A DNA stretch of 64,000 nt from G965276765 sp965276765 (GTDB taxonomy: Bacteria > Actinomycetota > Acidimicrobiia > Acidimicrobiales > Palsa-688): contig OZ255627.1 of NCBI GenBank assembly GCA_965276765.1, positions 2,046,001 through 2,110,000 on the forward strand, given 5' to 3'. Below, piece after piece: positions 1 through 8,635 of this stretch. The notes beneath the pieces were generated by a model. The model was not told the DNA's origin and ran no database searches. It saw nothing but the letters and a program-made list of their open reading frames with translations. A program made the position numbers and the translations under genes. How positions within the stretch are numbered: the stretch's first letter is position 1; every line of letters starts with the position of its first letter.

Positions 1-1
1 C

Positions 2-52
2 GAGGCGTGGCGCTACATCCAGGAAAACTACCGGGAGCTGGCCGTCCGATAG
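2..52 (+). CDS. C-terminal tail of a gene entering from the left
   Basis: Frame 2 reads 16 codons ending in TAG (EAWRYIQENYRELAVR). The GC-ending codons and the sensible amphipathic composition suggest the last residues of a real gene that starts before the window. Nothing can be said about its function. It points towards the convergent ctaG-like gene. Confidence 0.3.
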   Translation, partial: EAWRYIQENYRELAVR

Positions 53-86
53 CTGTCGGTCGGATAGATGTCGGTCGGGCCGACGG

Positions 87-998
87 TCATCGGGCTCTGA
101 CGTGGGTGGTCATCCTCGCCGTCGGATCGGTTCGCCATCCCTGGCGGAGGATCTTGTCCAAGGCCGCACCGGGACCGTTCTCGTCTCTGATGAACTCAGC
201 GACGGCCCGGACGAACATCGGAAAACACCAGAAGTCCCCGCACACCCAGAGGATTCCCGCCCCGATCTGCTGATCCGCCAAGGGCGAAAGGCTGACACCG
301 GGCAAGTGATTGTAGACCGAGTACCACGAATGGGTGGCGAAGAGGGAAAGCGACATGGCCAGCACGAACATGACGACATTGGTGCCAAAAAGGCCCAGCG
401 CCCTCGGCACCGGCGCCAGCTTGGGTCGCAAAGGGTACGAGCCGATGAATTGGAGCCAGAAGAACATTCCGGCCACGAAGAAGCTGCCGTGCATCAGCCA
501 GATGTGGACGGCCTGGTTGCGCTGAGCGAGGTCGAAGGCGGCGGGCAGGTGCCACACCACCATGACCACGCTGAAGCCGACGATGGCGACCATCGGGCGG
601 GACAGGGTGCGGCCCACGACGCGCAGCGGCGCCGACCACCGGCCGAGCAGCAGGCTCCGCCCGAGCCGTCGGCGAGCCCCGACGGGCAGGCCGTGGGCGA
701 GCACCAGCCAGGGGGCGCCCACCACGACCAGCATGGGGGCGGCGAACATCAGCAGCAGGTGCTGGAGCATGTGAACCCAGAAGTACAGGTCCGCCCAGTA
801 GTCCATGGGTGAGTCCACGGCGACGATGAGCACCACGAGGCCGCCGTAGAACAGAAACGACCGATGCCGCCTGGCTGCGGTCCTCGAGCGCCGCGACCGG
901 CCGGCCAGATGGTGCAGCCCGAGCTCGTGGAGGACGACGATGGCCGCCACGACCACCAGAAACGGGTCGAAGGACCAGTGCTCGAGGATGATGTTCAC
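87..998 (-). CDS. ctaG: CtaG-like cytochrome c oxidase assembly protein
   Basis: Polytopic membrane protein of the Caa3_CtaG family, which assists maturation of copper-containing cytochrome c oxidase. The 303-residue product has about seven hydrophobic segments and the family's histidine-bearing helices (VHMLQHLLLMFAAP, VVWHLPAAF, HIWLMHGSFF). I start it at the GTG at 998, which lies 4 bases after the stop of the upstream thioredoxin-like gene; a longer frame to 1088 would overlap that gene. It is the last gene of a lipoprotein, thioredoxin, ctaG unit that runs divergently from the oxidase structural genes, so oxidase and assembly functions share one locus. Family assignment is firm; the exact step (CuB insertion) is inferred from the family. 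Confidence 0.88.
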   Translation of the reverse strand: MNIILEHWSFDPFLVVVAAIVVLHELGLHHLAGRSRRSRTAARRHRSFLFYGGLVVLIVAVDSPMDYWADLYFWVHMLQHLLLMFAAPMLVVVGAPWLVLAHGLPVGARRRLGRSLLLGRWSAPLRVVGRTLSRPMVAIVGFSVVMVVWHLPAAFDLAQRNQAVHIWLMHGSFFVAGMFFWLQFIGSYPLRPKLAPVPRALGLFGTNVVMFVLAMSLSLFATHSWYSVYNHLPGVSLSPLADQQIGAGILWVCGDFWCFPMFVRAVAEFIRDENGPGAALDKILRQGWRTDPTARMTTHVRAR

Positions 999-1002
999 GC
1001 CG

Positions 1003-1566
1003 TCACCGGGTGAGGCGGGGAAGCCAGGTATTGAGGACGGCGTTGGTGACGGCGCCGAAGTGGACGTAGGCAACCCGGCCGTCGGCATTGATGAAGACCG
1101 TTGTGGGCAGGTTGGAGAGGCCGTAGCGGACCGTCACGGCATTGTTCGGGTCGGCCCCGATGGCGTAGCCGACGTGGTCGGATCGCAGTAGCCGAAGGGC
1201 ATTGGTCCTCGAGTCGTTGACGTCGATACCTACGAAGTCGACGGCGGATCGATGCCGGCGCCACGCATGGCTCAGCAACGGCAGCTCCTGCTTGCAGGGG
1301 TGGCACCACGAGGCAAAGAAGTTGAGCACCACGGGTTTGCCTCGCCACCCCGACGACGTGACATGGGGCGAGCCCCGACGCAGCGCCGCCACATCGATCG
1401 CAGGCGGGCGAGAGCCAACCGTCAGGCTGGCGGTGGGCGGCGGGAGCGACTTGGACACCGACGCCGAGGACGAGGTGGAGACGGCCGCATAGGCGATACC
1501 CGCGCCGATGGCTACGGCCAGGAGAAAGCCGATCAGCGCCACGGCCGGTCGGTGTCGGTGGATCAC
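1003..1566 (-). CDS. membrane-anchored thioredoxin-like protein (TlpA/ResA type)
   Basis: 187-residue protein with an N-terminal signal-anchor (residues about 8-29), a Ser/Thr/Pro linker and a thioredoxin fold whose redox motif is WCHPC (Cys88, Cys91). A cis-Pro segment follows (NLPTTVFI). Such proteins act outside the membrane in apocytochrome c or Cu-site thiol reduction, which suits a position just before ctaG and near oxidase subunit II. The GTG at 1566 puts the start directly before the anchor; longer frames run into the lipoprotein gene 10 bases upstream. Substrate is unknown: CuA-site or cytochrome c cysteines are the inferred candidates. Confidence 0.82.
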   Translation of the reverse strand: MIHRHRPAVALIGFLLAVAIGAGIAYAAVSTSSSASVSKSLPPPTASLTVGSRPPAIDVAALRRGSPHVTSSGWRGKPVVLNFFASWCHPCKQELPLLSHAWRRHRSAVDFVGIDVNDSRTNALRLLRSDHVGYAIGADPNNAVTVRYGLSNLPTTVFINADGRVAYVHFGAVTNAVLNTWLPRLTR

Positions 1567-1576
1567 GGCGCCGATC

Positions 1577-2134
1577 CTAAGACGAAGGAGCGGGGCCGAT
1601 GCCCGCGACCCTGACAACCGTCCACGCCCCGGTGCGGGACCGAGGCGAAGCCGTTGGGGAGCGCGTGTAGAGAGGCTCGCCCTGATAGGCCACCTGCTCG
1701 GCACCGTCGGGCCTCCTGATGATGCCCAGACGAGATGCGAGGGCCGCACTGGCGACGGGGGTGAGATCACCGGCGGGCAGGAGGACCGGCCGCCAGGATC
1801 TCGTGCAGGCTCCGACGCAGGTCACGGTGCCAAGCCCCCCGGCCGACTCTGAGGCCAGGTGGTAGAGGGGCTTTCCGCTCGGGGTCACGAGGATCACGCC
1901 GTACCCGGCCGTCTTCTCGAGCTCTACGACCGGGGTATGGCCGGCCGGGGTCGGCTTGGCGGTACTCGTGGATGCGCCGGAGGTGGCGGGAGCCGACGGC
2001 CGGGTCGTGGGCGGCGAGGACGATCCCCCGTGCCCACCGCAAGCGGTCGTGGTCAGGGCGAGCCCGGCAAGCAACCCCACGGTCAGCGCGACCGCTCGTC
2101 GCTGAGTCGACGGCAAAAGGTTCTTGACGCGCAT
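1577..2134 (-). CDS. secreted-repeat lipoprotein (PF03640-like)
   Basis: 185-residue lipoprotein: basic start, hydrophobic core, and lipobox ending ALTTTAC, then a Gly/Ser/Thr/Pro linker. The rest carries the pattern of the 'secreted repeat of unknown function' (Lipoprotein_15) family: a YGVILVTPSGKPLYHL strand, a C-x3-C pair (CVGAC) followed by a Trp, and a second related unit with QGEPLYTRS. It is the first gene of the lipoprotein, thioredoxin, ctaG unit and diverges from the cupredoxin-like gene. The paired cysteines beside a thioredoxin make it a possible redox partner, but this is inference; no function is established for the family. Confidence 0.75.
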   Translation of the reverse strand: MRVKNLLPSTQRRAVALTVGLLAGLALTTTACGGHGGSSSPPTTRPSAPATSGASTSTAKPTPAGHTPVVELEKTAGYGVILVTPSGKPLYHLASESAGGLGTVTCVGACTRSWRPVLLPAGDLTPVASAALASRLGIIRRPDGAEQVAYQGEPLYTRSPTASPRSRTGAWTVVRVAGIGPAPSS

Positions 2135-2217
2135 TCGCCCCGGACTCTACAGTCCGTTCAGTTGAGCTGAAACGGCACTGGATGCCGCAGCCCGGGAGTC
2201 GACATGAGGGGGCAGAT

Positions 2218-2946
2218 GTGACGGATGAGGCGGTCGAGCGAAAGGAGTTGGCCCTTCGTATCCGTATCGCCCTGCTCGTCCTCGGCGTCGGCGTCGCTAT
2301 CGCTCTCGTCGTCGCCGGGGTCGCCAGCTTCCTGCGCACCAGCCCGGCGACGGTCGTGGCCACGACGAAACAGACGAGTGCCGGTACCCAGGCCTACCTG
2401 ACCTTGCAGACGGTCGGCTCCGTCGGGTTCGGGGCCCGGCCCACGTGGGTGAGCTACCTCGCCAGGGACACAGCGGGCAAGTGGGTGCACACCACCAAGT
2501 TCCAGCTCCCCGCCAACGCCACGATCCATGTCACCGTCCAGGAGTACGACGGGCAGGGGAGTCTGCGCAACGGCAAGTGGACCACCGTGGAGGGCACGCA
2601 GGGCGGGGCCGAGTACGTCACCGGCAAGGTGGGCACGGGCAAATTCGCCACGAGCGCCGCCGTGTCGCAGCTCAACATCGGTGACGCGGGCCACACATTC
2701 ACTGTGCCTGCGCTCGGGATCAACGTGCCGCTCGCCGGCGTGTCCAACTCCCTTCCTCTTTGCGCCGTGGCCCCCTGCACCCTGAAGTCGCCGCACAACA
2801 TCGTCAAGTTCAGCTTCAAGACCCACGGTCCCAACGTGTACCGCTGGCAGTGCTTCATCCCCTGCGGCCTCAACTACCTCGACGGCAATGGTGGTCCGAT
2901 GCAGACGATCGGCTACATGATGGGCTTCTTGCAAGTGGTTCGATGA
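2218..2946 (+). CDS. membrane-anchored cupredoxin-like protein upstream of COX II
   Basis: 242-residue protein with one N-terminal membrane helix (residues about 16-38) and a beta-rich extracytoplasmic domain. The C-terminal part CFIPCGLNYLDGNGGPM resembles a cupredoxin metal loop: Cys212, Cys216 and Met228 are spaced roughly like a CuA loop, but the CuA Glu and His are missing. The GTG at 2218 follows a good GAGGGGG ribosome site; a longer frame to 2182 adds no coding-like sequence. Its stop overlaps the ATG of the COX II gene (ATGA), so the two are translationally coupled. Possible roles are a dedicated electron carrier or a Cu-delivery protein for the oxidase; the sequence alone does not decide. 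Confidence 0.65.
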   Translation: MTDEAVERKELALRIRIALLVLGVGVAIALVVAGVASFLRTSPATVVATTKQTSAGTQAYLTLQTVGSVGFGARPTWVSYLARDTAGKWVHTTKFQLPANATIHVTVQEYDGQGSLRNGKWTTVEGTQGGAEYVTGKVGTGKFATSAAVSQLNIGDAGHTFTVPALGINVPLAGVSNSLPLCAVAPCTLKSPHNIVKFSFKTHGPNVYRWQCFIPCGLNYLDGNGGPMQTIGYMMGFLQVVR

Positions 2947-3911
2947 CCGACACCGATGGCATGAGCAACATCGAAGGAAACGGCAGCGGCGGGGCACGCG
3001 AGCCGCGGCATATGGTCCGCATCTGCGCCATCTGGGTCGTCCTCGCCGCGATCCTCACGCCGATCGTCTACTTCGTGCTCGGGCCCATGATGGCGCCGGG
3101 CACGATGACGACGTCGGCGGCGTCGCAGCAGTTCGACATGAAGGTCCTCCTGACCATTGCCGCTCCGATCATGCTGATCGTGTACGTGTGGTTCGGCTAC
3201 AACCTCATCTGCTTCCGTCACAACACCGACGACGGCGCCGAGGGCGTCTGGTACAAGAAGGACGACACCCGCATCCAGGTCCTCTGGGTGTGCGGCACGG
3301 CCGCCGTCGTGCTGTTCCTCTTTGTCTTCGGTACCTACGAGCTGGTCGTTCCCAACGGTGCCGGCGGCGGCGAGGGCCCGACGGCCATCTGGGGTCCGAG
3401 CCACGTCAAAGAGGCGGCGGTGTGGAAGCCGGAGGCGAAGCCGGCCATGCTGCAGGTGCAGGTCATCGGCCAGCAGTGGCAGTGGACCTACCGTTACCCG
3501 CAGTTCGGCGGCATGGAGACCACCTTCCTCGAGCTGCCGGCCGACACCGAGATCCAGTTCAACGTCACGTCGCTCGACGTGATCCACAGCTTCTGGGCCT
3601 ACCGCCTCGGGGTCAAGGCCGACGCCAACCCCGGTGTCAACGACATCGCCTTCACCAAGGCCACGGCGACCGGCGAGTTCGAAGTCCGCTGCGACGAGCT
3701 GTGCGGCATCTGGCACGGAGCCATGGTCGGCCTGGGCAAGGTGGCGTCGCAGAACATGTTCTACGGCTGGGCCAACAACCAGGAGAAGGTGCTCGCCGCC
3801 AACACCAAGCAACTGCCGAAGTACAGCCTGAGCTACACGCCCTCCTACACGGGCGCCGGGGGCGGGTACTACGCCGGGTTGACGAGTCCGAGTCGCAAGT
3901 CGGGGAGCTGA
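2943..3911 (+). CDS. ctaC: cytochrome c oxidase subunit II
   Basis: 322 residues: two N-terminal membrane helices (about 25-47 and 68-90; a further hydrophobic stretch near 115-130) and a C-terminal cupredoxin domain with the dinuclear CuA site. The ligands are visible: His215 (DVIHSFW), then C-D-E-L-C-G-I-W-H-G-A-M with Cys250, Cys254, His258 and Met261. The aromatic electron-entry patch QQWQWTYRYP is present. There is no fused cytochrome c domain, so an external carrier must donate electrons. It starts by ATGA overlap with the cupredoxin-like gene and is followed after 7 bases by ctaD. Confidence 0.96.
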   Translation: MTDTDGMSNIEGNGSGGAREPRHMVRICAIWVVLAAILTPIVYFVLGPMMAPGTMTTSAASQQFDMKVLLTIAAPIMLIVYVWFGYNLICFRHNTDDGAEGVWYKKDDTRIQVLWVCGTAAVVLFLFVFGTYELVVPNGAGGGEGPTAIWGPSHVKEAAVWKPEAKPAMLQVQVIGQQWQWTYRYPQFGGMETTFLELPADTEIQFNVTSLDVIHSFWAYRLGVKADANPGVNDIAFTKATATGEFEVRCDELCGIWHGAMVGLGKVASQNMFYGWANNQEKVLAANTKQLPKYSLSYTPSYTGAGGGYYAGLTSPSRKSGS

Positions 3912-3918
3912 TCGTGCC

Positions 3919-5892
3919 ATGACGACCATCGAGAGCGACACGACCCCGGCGCCACCCGAGCGCGCACCATTCTCCGAACCTCCTAACCCGACGCCGCGCC
4001 GGCGGGGCCGTCCCTCCTGGGCCAGGCCCAACTTCGGCACGGGGCTCGTCGGTGGCGTCCTTGGGTACCTGATCGGGCACTGGCTCGGCAACGTCATCGC
4101 CGGCGGCTATCCCCGTGTCGTGAACCAGAGCATGAACGACATCGCCCTGACCCTCGGCTACCTCTTCGCCACATTGGGCTTCCTCGCCGGTCTCGGCATC
4201 TTCGGCTACCCCCTCGCCAAGATGATCGGACGGGAGCCGGAGCTCAAGAAGCCGACGGGCGGCCTGGCCCGCTACTTCGCCTTCACCCCCGACCACAAGG
4301 TCGTCGGCATCCAATATCTGGTCGGGATGCTCATCTACTTCTTCACTGGCGGCCTCTTCGCGCTCGCGATCCGCACCGAGCTGCTCTCACCCACCCACCA
4401 CATCTTCAATCCCGACACCTACCTCTCGGTGGTCGGCATCCACGGCACGATGATGATGATGATGATGACCTCGGTCATCGTCGGGCCCTTCGGCAACTAC
4501 CTGGTACCCCTGATGCTCGGCGCCAAGCGGATGGCCTTCCCGCGTCTCGAGGCCGTCTCGTTTTGGTTGACCCCGCCCGCCTACGTCATCCTCCTGTCGG
4601 CCATGCTCCTTGGCGGGTTCCCCACGGGATGGACGGGGTACGCACCGCTCGCCAACCAGGCCGTCGAGGGGATGGACGGGTACCTCGTGGCCTTTGGGCT
4701 CATGGGCCTCTCGCTCATCGTGGCGTCGATCAACATGATCGCCACGATCATCAACTTCCGGGCTCCGGGGCTGCGCTGGAGCCGGCTGCCCATGTTCGTG
4801 TGGGGCACGCTCACCACATCGGTGCTCACCGCCCTCGCTCCCCCCGTCCTCATCGCCGGCCTTTACCTGATGTCGATGGACCGCACCGTCGGGACCGGGC
4901 TCTTTGTCCAGGGCCGGGGCGGCAGCCCCTACCTCTGGCAGAACGTGTTCTGGTTCTTCGGACACCCCGAGGTGTACATCCTCGCTCTTCCCGGGTTTGG
5001 GTTAGCGGCCGAGCTCCTCCCCGTTTTCACGAGGCGACGACTGTTCGGTTACAACGTCTCGGCGGCCGGGATGATCGGCGTGTGCTTCCTGTCCTTCTTC
5101 GTCTGGCAGCACCACCTCTTCATGAGCGGCATCAACGGCGACATGCGCCCGTTGTTCATGCTCACCACCGAGCTGATCTCGATACCTACCGGGTTCATCT
5201 ACCTGGTGGCTATGGGGTCCCTGTGGCGCGGCAAGATACGTATGACCGTGCCGATGCTGTTCGTCGTCGCCTTCTACCTCAACTTCCTCATCGGGGGCGT
5301 GTCGGGGGTGCTCCTCTCCGATGTCCCATCTGACGTCACCCTCCACGGGAGCTACTTCGTCCAGGCCCACTTCCACTACACGATCATGGGTGGCCTCATC
5401 TTCGCCTTCTTCGGTGCGATCTATTACTACGTGCCGAAGATGACCGGGTACCAGATGAACAAGCGCCTCGGGCTCATCCACTTCTGGATCATGTTCATCG
5501 CCTTCCAGTTCACGTTCATCCCGCTGTTCATCGTCGGTTGGTTCGGCATGCCCCGTCGGTACTTCGAGTACTCACCCCAGTGGCAGACGCTCAACGACGT
5601 CGCTTCGATCTCCGCATACGTCCTCGGCTTTTCGATGATCGTCTTCGTCGTCAACTTCCTCCACTCGACGGTCATCGTCAGGCGAAGGGCCGAGGCCAAC
5701 CCGTGGAGGTCGCGTGGCCTCGAGTGGCAGGTGTCCAACCCGCCGTCCCTCGACAACTTCGAGCGGATCCCGCTGATCCTCTCCCACCCCTACGAGTACG
5801 GCAATCCCGACGAGCTGCCCGTGGCCGACCTGGCCGGGGTGCCTTCGCCTGAGCAACTGGCCGTCGGGCTGCCTGCGCCGGTGGAGCGATGA
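3919..5892 (+). CDS. ctaD: cytochrome c oxidase subunit I (haem-copper oxidase, type A)
   Basis: 657 residues, larger than most subunit I proteins because two extra hydrophobic segments precede the twelve-helix core. The core has all metal ligands: His175 (low-spin haem), His349 with Glu351 and Tyr353 in GHPEVY (CuB, proton Glu, cross-linked Tyr), His398-His399 (CuB), and His484/His486 in AHFHYTIMGG. The Glu in GHPEV marks a type A1-like oxidase. A run of six Met codons (ATG repeats, 4450-4467) follows the first haem His. The gene overlaps ctaE by ATGA. It is the catalytic, proton-pumping subunit. Confidence 0.96.
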   Translation: MTTIESDTTPAPPERAPFSEPPNPTPRRRGRPSWARPNFGTGLVGGVLGYLIGHWLGNVIAGGYPRVVNQSMNDIALTLGYLFATLGFLAGLGIFGYPLAKMIGREPELKKPTGGLARYFAFTPDHKVVGIQYLVGMLIYFFTGGLFALAIRTELLSPTHHIFNPDTYLSVVGIHGTMMMMMMTSVIVGPFGNYLVPLMLGAKRMAFPRLEAVSFWLTPPAYVILLSAMLLGGFPTGWTGYAPLANQAVEGMDGYLVAFGLMGLSLIVASINMIATIINFRAPGLRWSRLPMFVWGTLTTSVLTALAPPVLIAGLYLMSMDRTVGTGLFVQGRGGSPYLWQNVFWFFGHPEVYILALPGFGLAAELLPVFTRRRLFGYNVSAAGMIGVCFLSFFVWQHHLFMSGINGDMRPLFMLTTELISIPTGFIYLVAMGSLWRGKIRMTVPMLFVVAFYLNFLIGGVSGVLLSDVPSDVTLHGSYFVQAHFHYTIMGGLIFAFFGAIYYYVPKMTGYQMNKRLGLIHFWIMFIAFQFTFIPLFIVGWFGMPRRYFEYSPQWQTLNDVASISAYVLGFSMIVFVVNFLHSTVIVRRRAEANPWRSRGLEWQVSNPPSLDNFERIPLILSHPYEYGNPDELPVADLAGVPSPEQLAVGLPAPVER

Positions 5893-6542
5893 CGGAGATG
5901 GACACAGGGCCGGCGCCGGCCATGAAGCCCTTCGACGATGACGAGTACGAGGAGCAGTGCCAGGTCGCCAGCTTCTGGAGCGCCTCGCGCCTCCTGCTGG
6001 TGGGAAGCATCTTCCTCTACGGCACCTTCATCTTCGCCTACTTCTACCTGCGGGCCCTCAACAACCACAACAACTGGCGGATCGGTGATCAGCACCCGTC
6101 GACGATCATCGGCACCATCGTTGCCGTCCTCGTCCTCGGCGCCGCTCTCATCCACTACGTCGGGGCCCGCCGCCTGCAGATCGGGGCGAGGGTGGACTGG
6201 ATGGTCGGGGCGATGGTCGCGCTCGTGATGATCGTCATCGCCGGTGGGCTCCAGATCTGGGACCTGACCCGCCTGCCCTTCCAGCCGGCGTCCTCGGCGT
6301 ACGCCGGGCTGTTCATCGCGTGGATGCCTATCTACGTCATCTATATCTTCGGCCAGTTCTACTGGCTCGAAACCCTCCTGGCCCAGGCGGTCACCCGGCC
6401 GTCGAGTGTCCTGCAGGAGACGCCGGAAGGCGTGGTCGTCGTGTCCCGCTTCGGGGCCAACGTCGAAGGCTACGTGCTCTTCTCGCAGTTCATGGGGCTC
6501 GGCGCCATCGTCATCTGGGTGCTCTTCTACCTCATCCACTGA
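5889..6542 (+). CDS. ctaE: cytochrome c oxidase subunit III
   Basis: 217-residue membrane protein with about five helices. The pattern FWSASRLLLVGSIFLYGTF followed by FAYFYLR is typical of the bacterial haem-copper oxidase subunit III family, as is the end FYLIH. It starts by ATGA overlap with ctaD, so it belongs to the same transcript. It stabilises the catalytic core and proton uptake in the known complexes. The N-terminus is acidic and cytoplasmic. The assignment rests on position and hydrophobic pattern together. Confidence 0.88.
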   Translation: MTEMDTGPAPAMKPFDDDEYEEQCQVASFWSASRLLLVGSIFLYGTFIFAYFYLRALNNHNNWRIGDQHPSTIIGTIVAVLVLGAALIHYVGARRLQIGARVDWMVGAMVALVMIVIAGGLQIWDLTRLPFQPASSAYAGLFIAWMPIYVIYIFGQFYWLETLLAQAVTRPSSVLQETPEGVVVVSRFGANVEGYVLFSQFMGLGAIVIWVLFYLIH

Positions 6543-6619
6543 GCGTGTTCGCGGTCCGCACGGCGTAGGCGGTCCGCACGGGTAGAGTGAAATCCGAGAT
6601 CGAGGGGTAGGAGACAGAG

Positions 6620-6907
6620 ATGGTTGATGTGAGTGTCATTGGAGCCGTCGGCAACTTCTCTCAGGCCGCTATCCTCACCTTCGCCATCCCCATCGCGACC
6701 CTCGCCCTTTCCATCGGGTTGGGCTTCTATCACCGCAAGCCGCTGCCCGATACCCGCCGGGTTCCACTGTTCCCGCTTTCGGGTATCCCGCAGCGCACCT
6801 ACGACCTGTCCCTGCTCGCGGCGCTGAGCGAGCGTGATCGGGCGGAACTGGTGACGGCGCACGAGGAAGCCGAGCCCGGTGCCTCTCGGCCTGTCGGCGG
6901 AGCCTGA
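6620..6907 (+). CDS. small membrane protein after the oxidase genes
   Basis: 95 residues with one long hydrophobic segment (about 15-38), then a basic loop and a polar C-terminus. The ATG at 6620 has a purine-rich site (GGGGTAGGAGACAGAG) just before it. Position directly downstream of ctaE suggests an oxidase accessory or subunit IV-like peptide, but no family is recognised. It may be transcribed with the operon or from its own promoter in the 77-base gap. Confidence 0.55.
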   Translation: MVDVSVIGAVGNFSQAAILTFAIPIATLALSIGLGFYHRKPLPDTRRVPLFPLSGIPQRTYDLSLLAALSERDRAELVTAHEEAEPGASRPVGGA

Positions 6908-6972
6908 CCGAAGCTCCGAGCGCCCTCACGGGCGCCGCCGGTCCCCTTGCAGGGCGAGGCGGCTGGTCCCTT

Positions 6973-7602
6973 TCAGGGCGAGGGAAGTCCAAACGACGAG
7001 ACGTGGGTGCCGACGATGCCGGCCGCCTGGGCAAAGATCTTGTCGGCCGACGCTGCGTCGCCCTTCATGATCCCCGACGTCTTGGCCAGGGCGGCGCTCG
7101 TCGTCCGGTCGCCGGGATGTTGCGCCAGGGTCTCGATGTCGAGGAGGGCCTTGGCCGCGTTGGGATAGGCCCAGGCGCTCAGTTGGTAGACGGCGAGGGA
7201 GAGACGGCCGACCTTGCCGAGGGCCCCGGGGACCTGCAGCGTGGAGAGGGCGTACACACCGCCGTCGTCGCTCACGGGCGTGCAGTTGGCCTCGGCCGCC
7301 TTGGCGGTCGAGGCCACGTTGGCCCTGGCGCCGCCGGTCGGGTGCGCGCCGAGAGCGTGCCAGGCACGCGTCGAGTAGTCCAGCCCCTGGGTGCAGGTGG
7401 CCAGGTCACCCTTGATCGTCTGGTGGAAGGACCGGAGCTGACCGCCTCGCTGTGAGGTCGTGTAGTGGTCGTAGCGGTCGCTGAAGAAGGCTAGGGCGAT
7501 GATCACGGCAACGATGGGGAGCTGGTAGCGCCTGAGCCGATACCACGGCCTCGGGCCCGAGGGTCGCGGCTGGTTCGGCGCCGTCAGAAACCGACCGGTC
7601 AA
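6973..7602 (-). CDS. membrane-anchored extracytoplasmic protein of unknown function
   Basis: 209 residues: a basic N-terminus, one membrane helix (LPIVAVIIALAFF) and a mainly alpha-helical external domain with two cysteines (TCTQG, NCTPV) that could pair. The likely start is TTG at 7602, overlapping the ccdA stop as TTGA; no better ATG or GTG lies in the frame before the helix. It is the distal gene of a ccdA unit, so a role in cytochrome or thiol biogenesis is possible, but no known family is recognised. Confidence 0.6.
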   Translation of the reverse strand: MTGRFLTAPNQPRPSGPRPWYRLRRYQLPIVAVIIALAFFSDRYDHYTTSQRGGQLRSFHQTIKGDLATCTQGLDYSTRAWHALGAHPTGGARANVASTAKAAEANCTPVSDDGGVYALSTLQVPGALGKVGRLSLAVYQLSAWAYPNAAKALLDIETLAQHPGDRTTSAALAKTSGIMKGDAASADKIFAQAAGIVGTHVSSFGLPSP

Positions 7603-8456
7603 GGGCGTAGCTCCTGGCCTTCGTGGTCCTGGTGTCTGACCCACCGGGCCGTCACCGTGCCCGCCGCGGCGACCACGAGAACGCCGACCATGATGGCAAG
7701 GACGGCTCGATGGGACGAGAGCAGACCGGTGAGCGAGCCCTGGAAGCCCTCCACGGCCGAGATCGGCCCCGGCGCCGCTCCTCCTCCGATGTCGACGATC
7801 CAGTAGTAGACGAGATAGACGCCGACGACGATGAGCACGGCGGACGCGAAGCGGTCGATGTGGTGTCCGGCCCGGCGGAGTAGTCCGACGATCGAGGTCC
7901 TGGCGAGGGCCACGGCCACGCTCACGACGGCGAGCACGGCGCTCATGCCGGCGGCGTAGGCGATGAAGGTGGCAGCGCCCGTGGCCCAACCGACCCGAGT
8001 GAAGGTTCCGGCGACACCCCCGAGGAAGATGGGAAGGGAGCAGGTGAGCGAGGCCACGGCGTAGGAGACACCGAAGCCGATCATGGACCAGCCGCTCCCG
8101 TCGGTCCTCCGGCTGCGAACGGAGGGAAGACGGAACGGGACGTGGCCGCGGACGACGCCAACGCATCCGATCACCACGAAAACCGCCCCCATGACCACCA
8201 TGACCCATGGCACCCAGTTCATGAACAGGGTCAGCCCGGCGTCGAAGACGGCGGCGAGCATGGCGAAGACGATCCCGAAGCCGATGGAGACGGCCGCAGC
8301 CGACCGCAGCGCCCTGACCAGGCGCAGACTGACTCCGGCCTCGTTGGCGTCGGCGCCGACGAAGACTGAGAGGTAGGCGGGAAGCATCGGGAACCCGCAC
8401 GGGTTCACCGAAGCGGCGATCCCCAGCACGAAGGCGTACGACACCCAGGTGATCAC
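7599..8456 (-). CDS. ccdA: CcdA-type thiol-disulfide transporter
   Basis: 285-residue, roughly six-helix protein of the DsbD/CcdA transmembrane family. It passes reducing equivalents from cytoplasmic thioredoxin across the membrane to external thiol proteins. The two redox cysteines are in the expected contexts: Cys20 in SVNPCGFPMLPAYL and Cys139 in SLTCSLPIFLG. The GTG at 8456 begins right at the first helix. It probably supplies electrons to the TlpA-like protein at 1003-1566, supporting cytochrome c or CuA maturation. The downstream unknown membrane-anchored gene overlaps its stop. Confidence 0.88.
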   Translation of the reverse strand: MITWVSYAFVLGIAASVNPCGFPMLPAYLSVFVGADANEAGVSLRLVRALRSAAAVSIGFGIVFAMLAAVFDAGLTLFMNWVPWVMVVMGAVFVVIGCVGVVRGHVPFRLPSVRSRRTDGSGWSMIGFGVSYAVASLTCSLPIFLGGVAGTFTRVGWATGAATFIAYAAGMSAVLAVVSVAVALARTSIVGLLRRAGHHIDRFASAVLIVVGVYLVYYWIVDIGGGAAPGPISAVEGFQGSLTGLLSSHRAVLAIMVGVLVVAAAGTVTARWVRHQDHEGQELRP

Positions 8457-8635
8457 GACGTGATCCCTGTGCGGTCTCGAACGCCGGCCATGAGGCAACC
8501 TACCAAGACACCAGAGAGGATTCGAAAGCAGGCTGGGCCCTTCCGCAGCGATTGACCGCCGCCGGATCGCTAGAGTTTGGGGAGGACACGCCCGAGGACA
8601 CGCCTCGTGGGACCGAGCCGCCGGGAGGGGATGAG

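Noticed and set aside
2158..4314. Long minus-strand frames opposite the oxidase genes
   Set aside because: COX I and II with all metal ligands are encoded on the plus strand; the antisense frames have His/Asp/Arg-rich composition without motifs.
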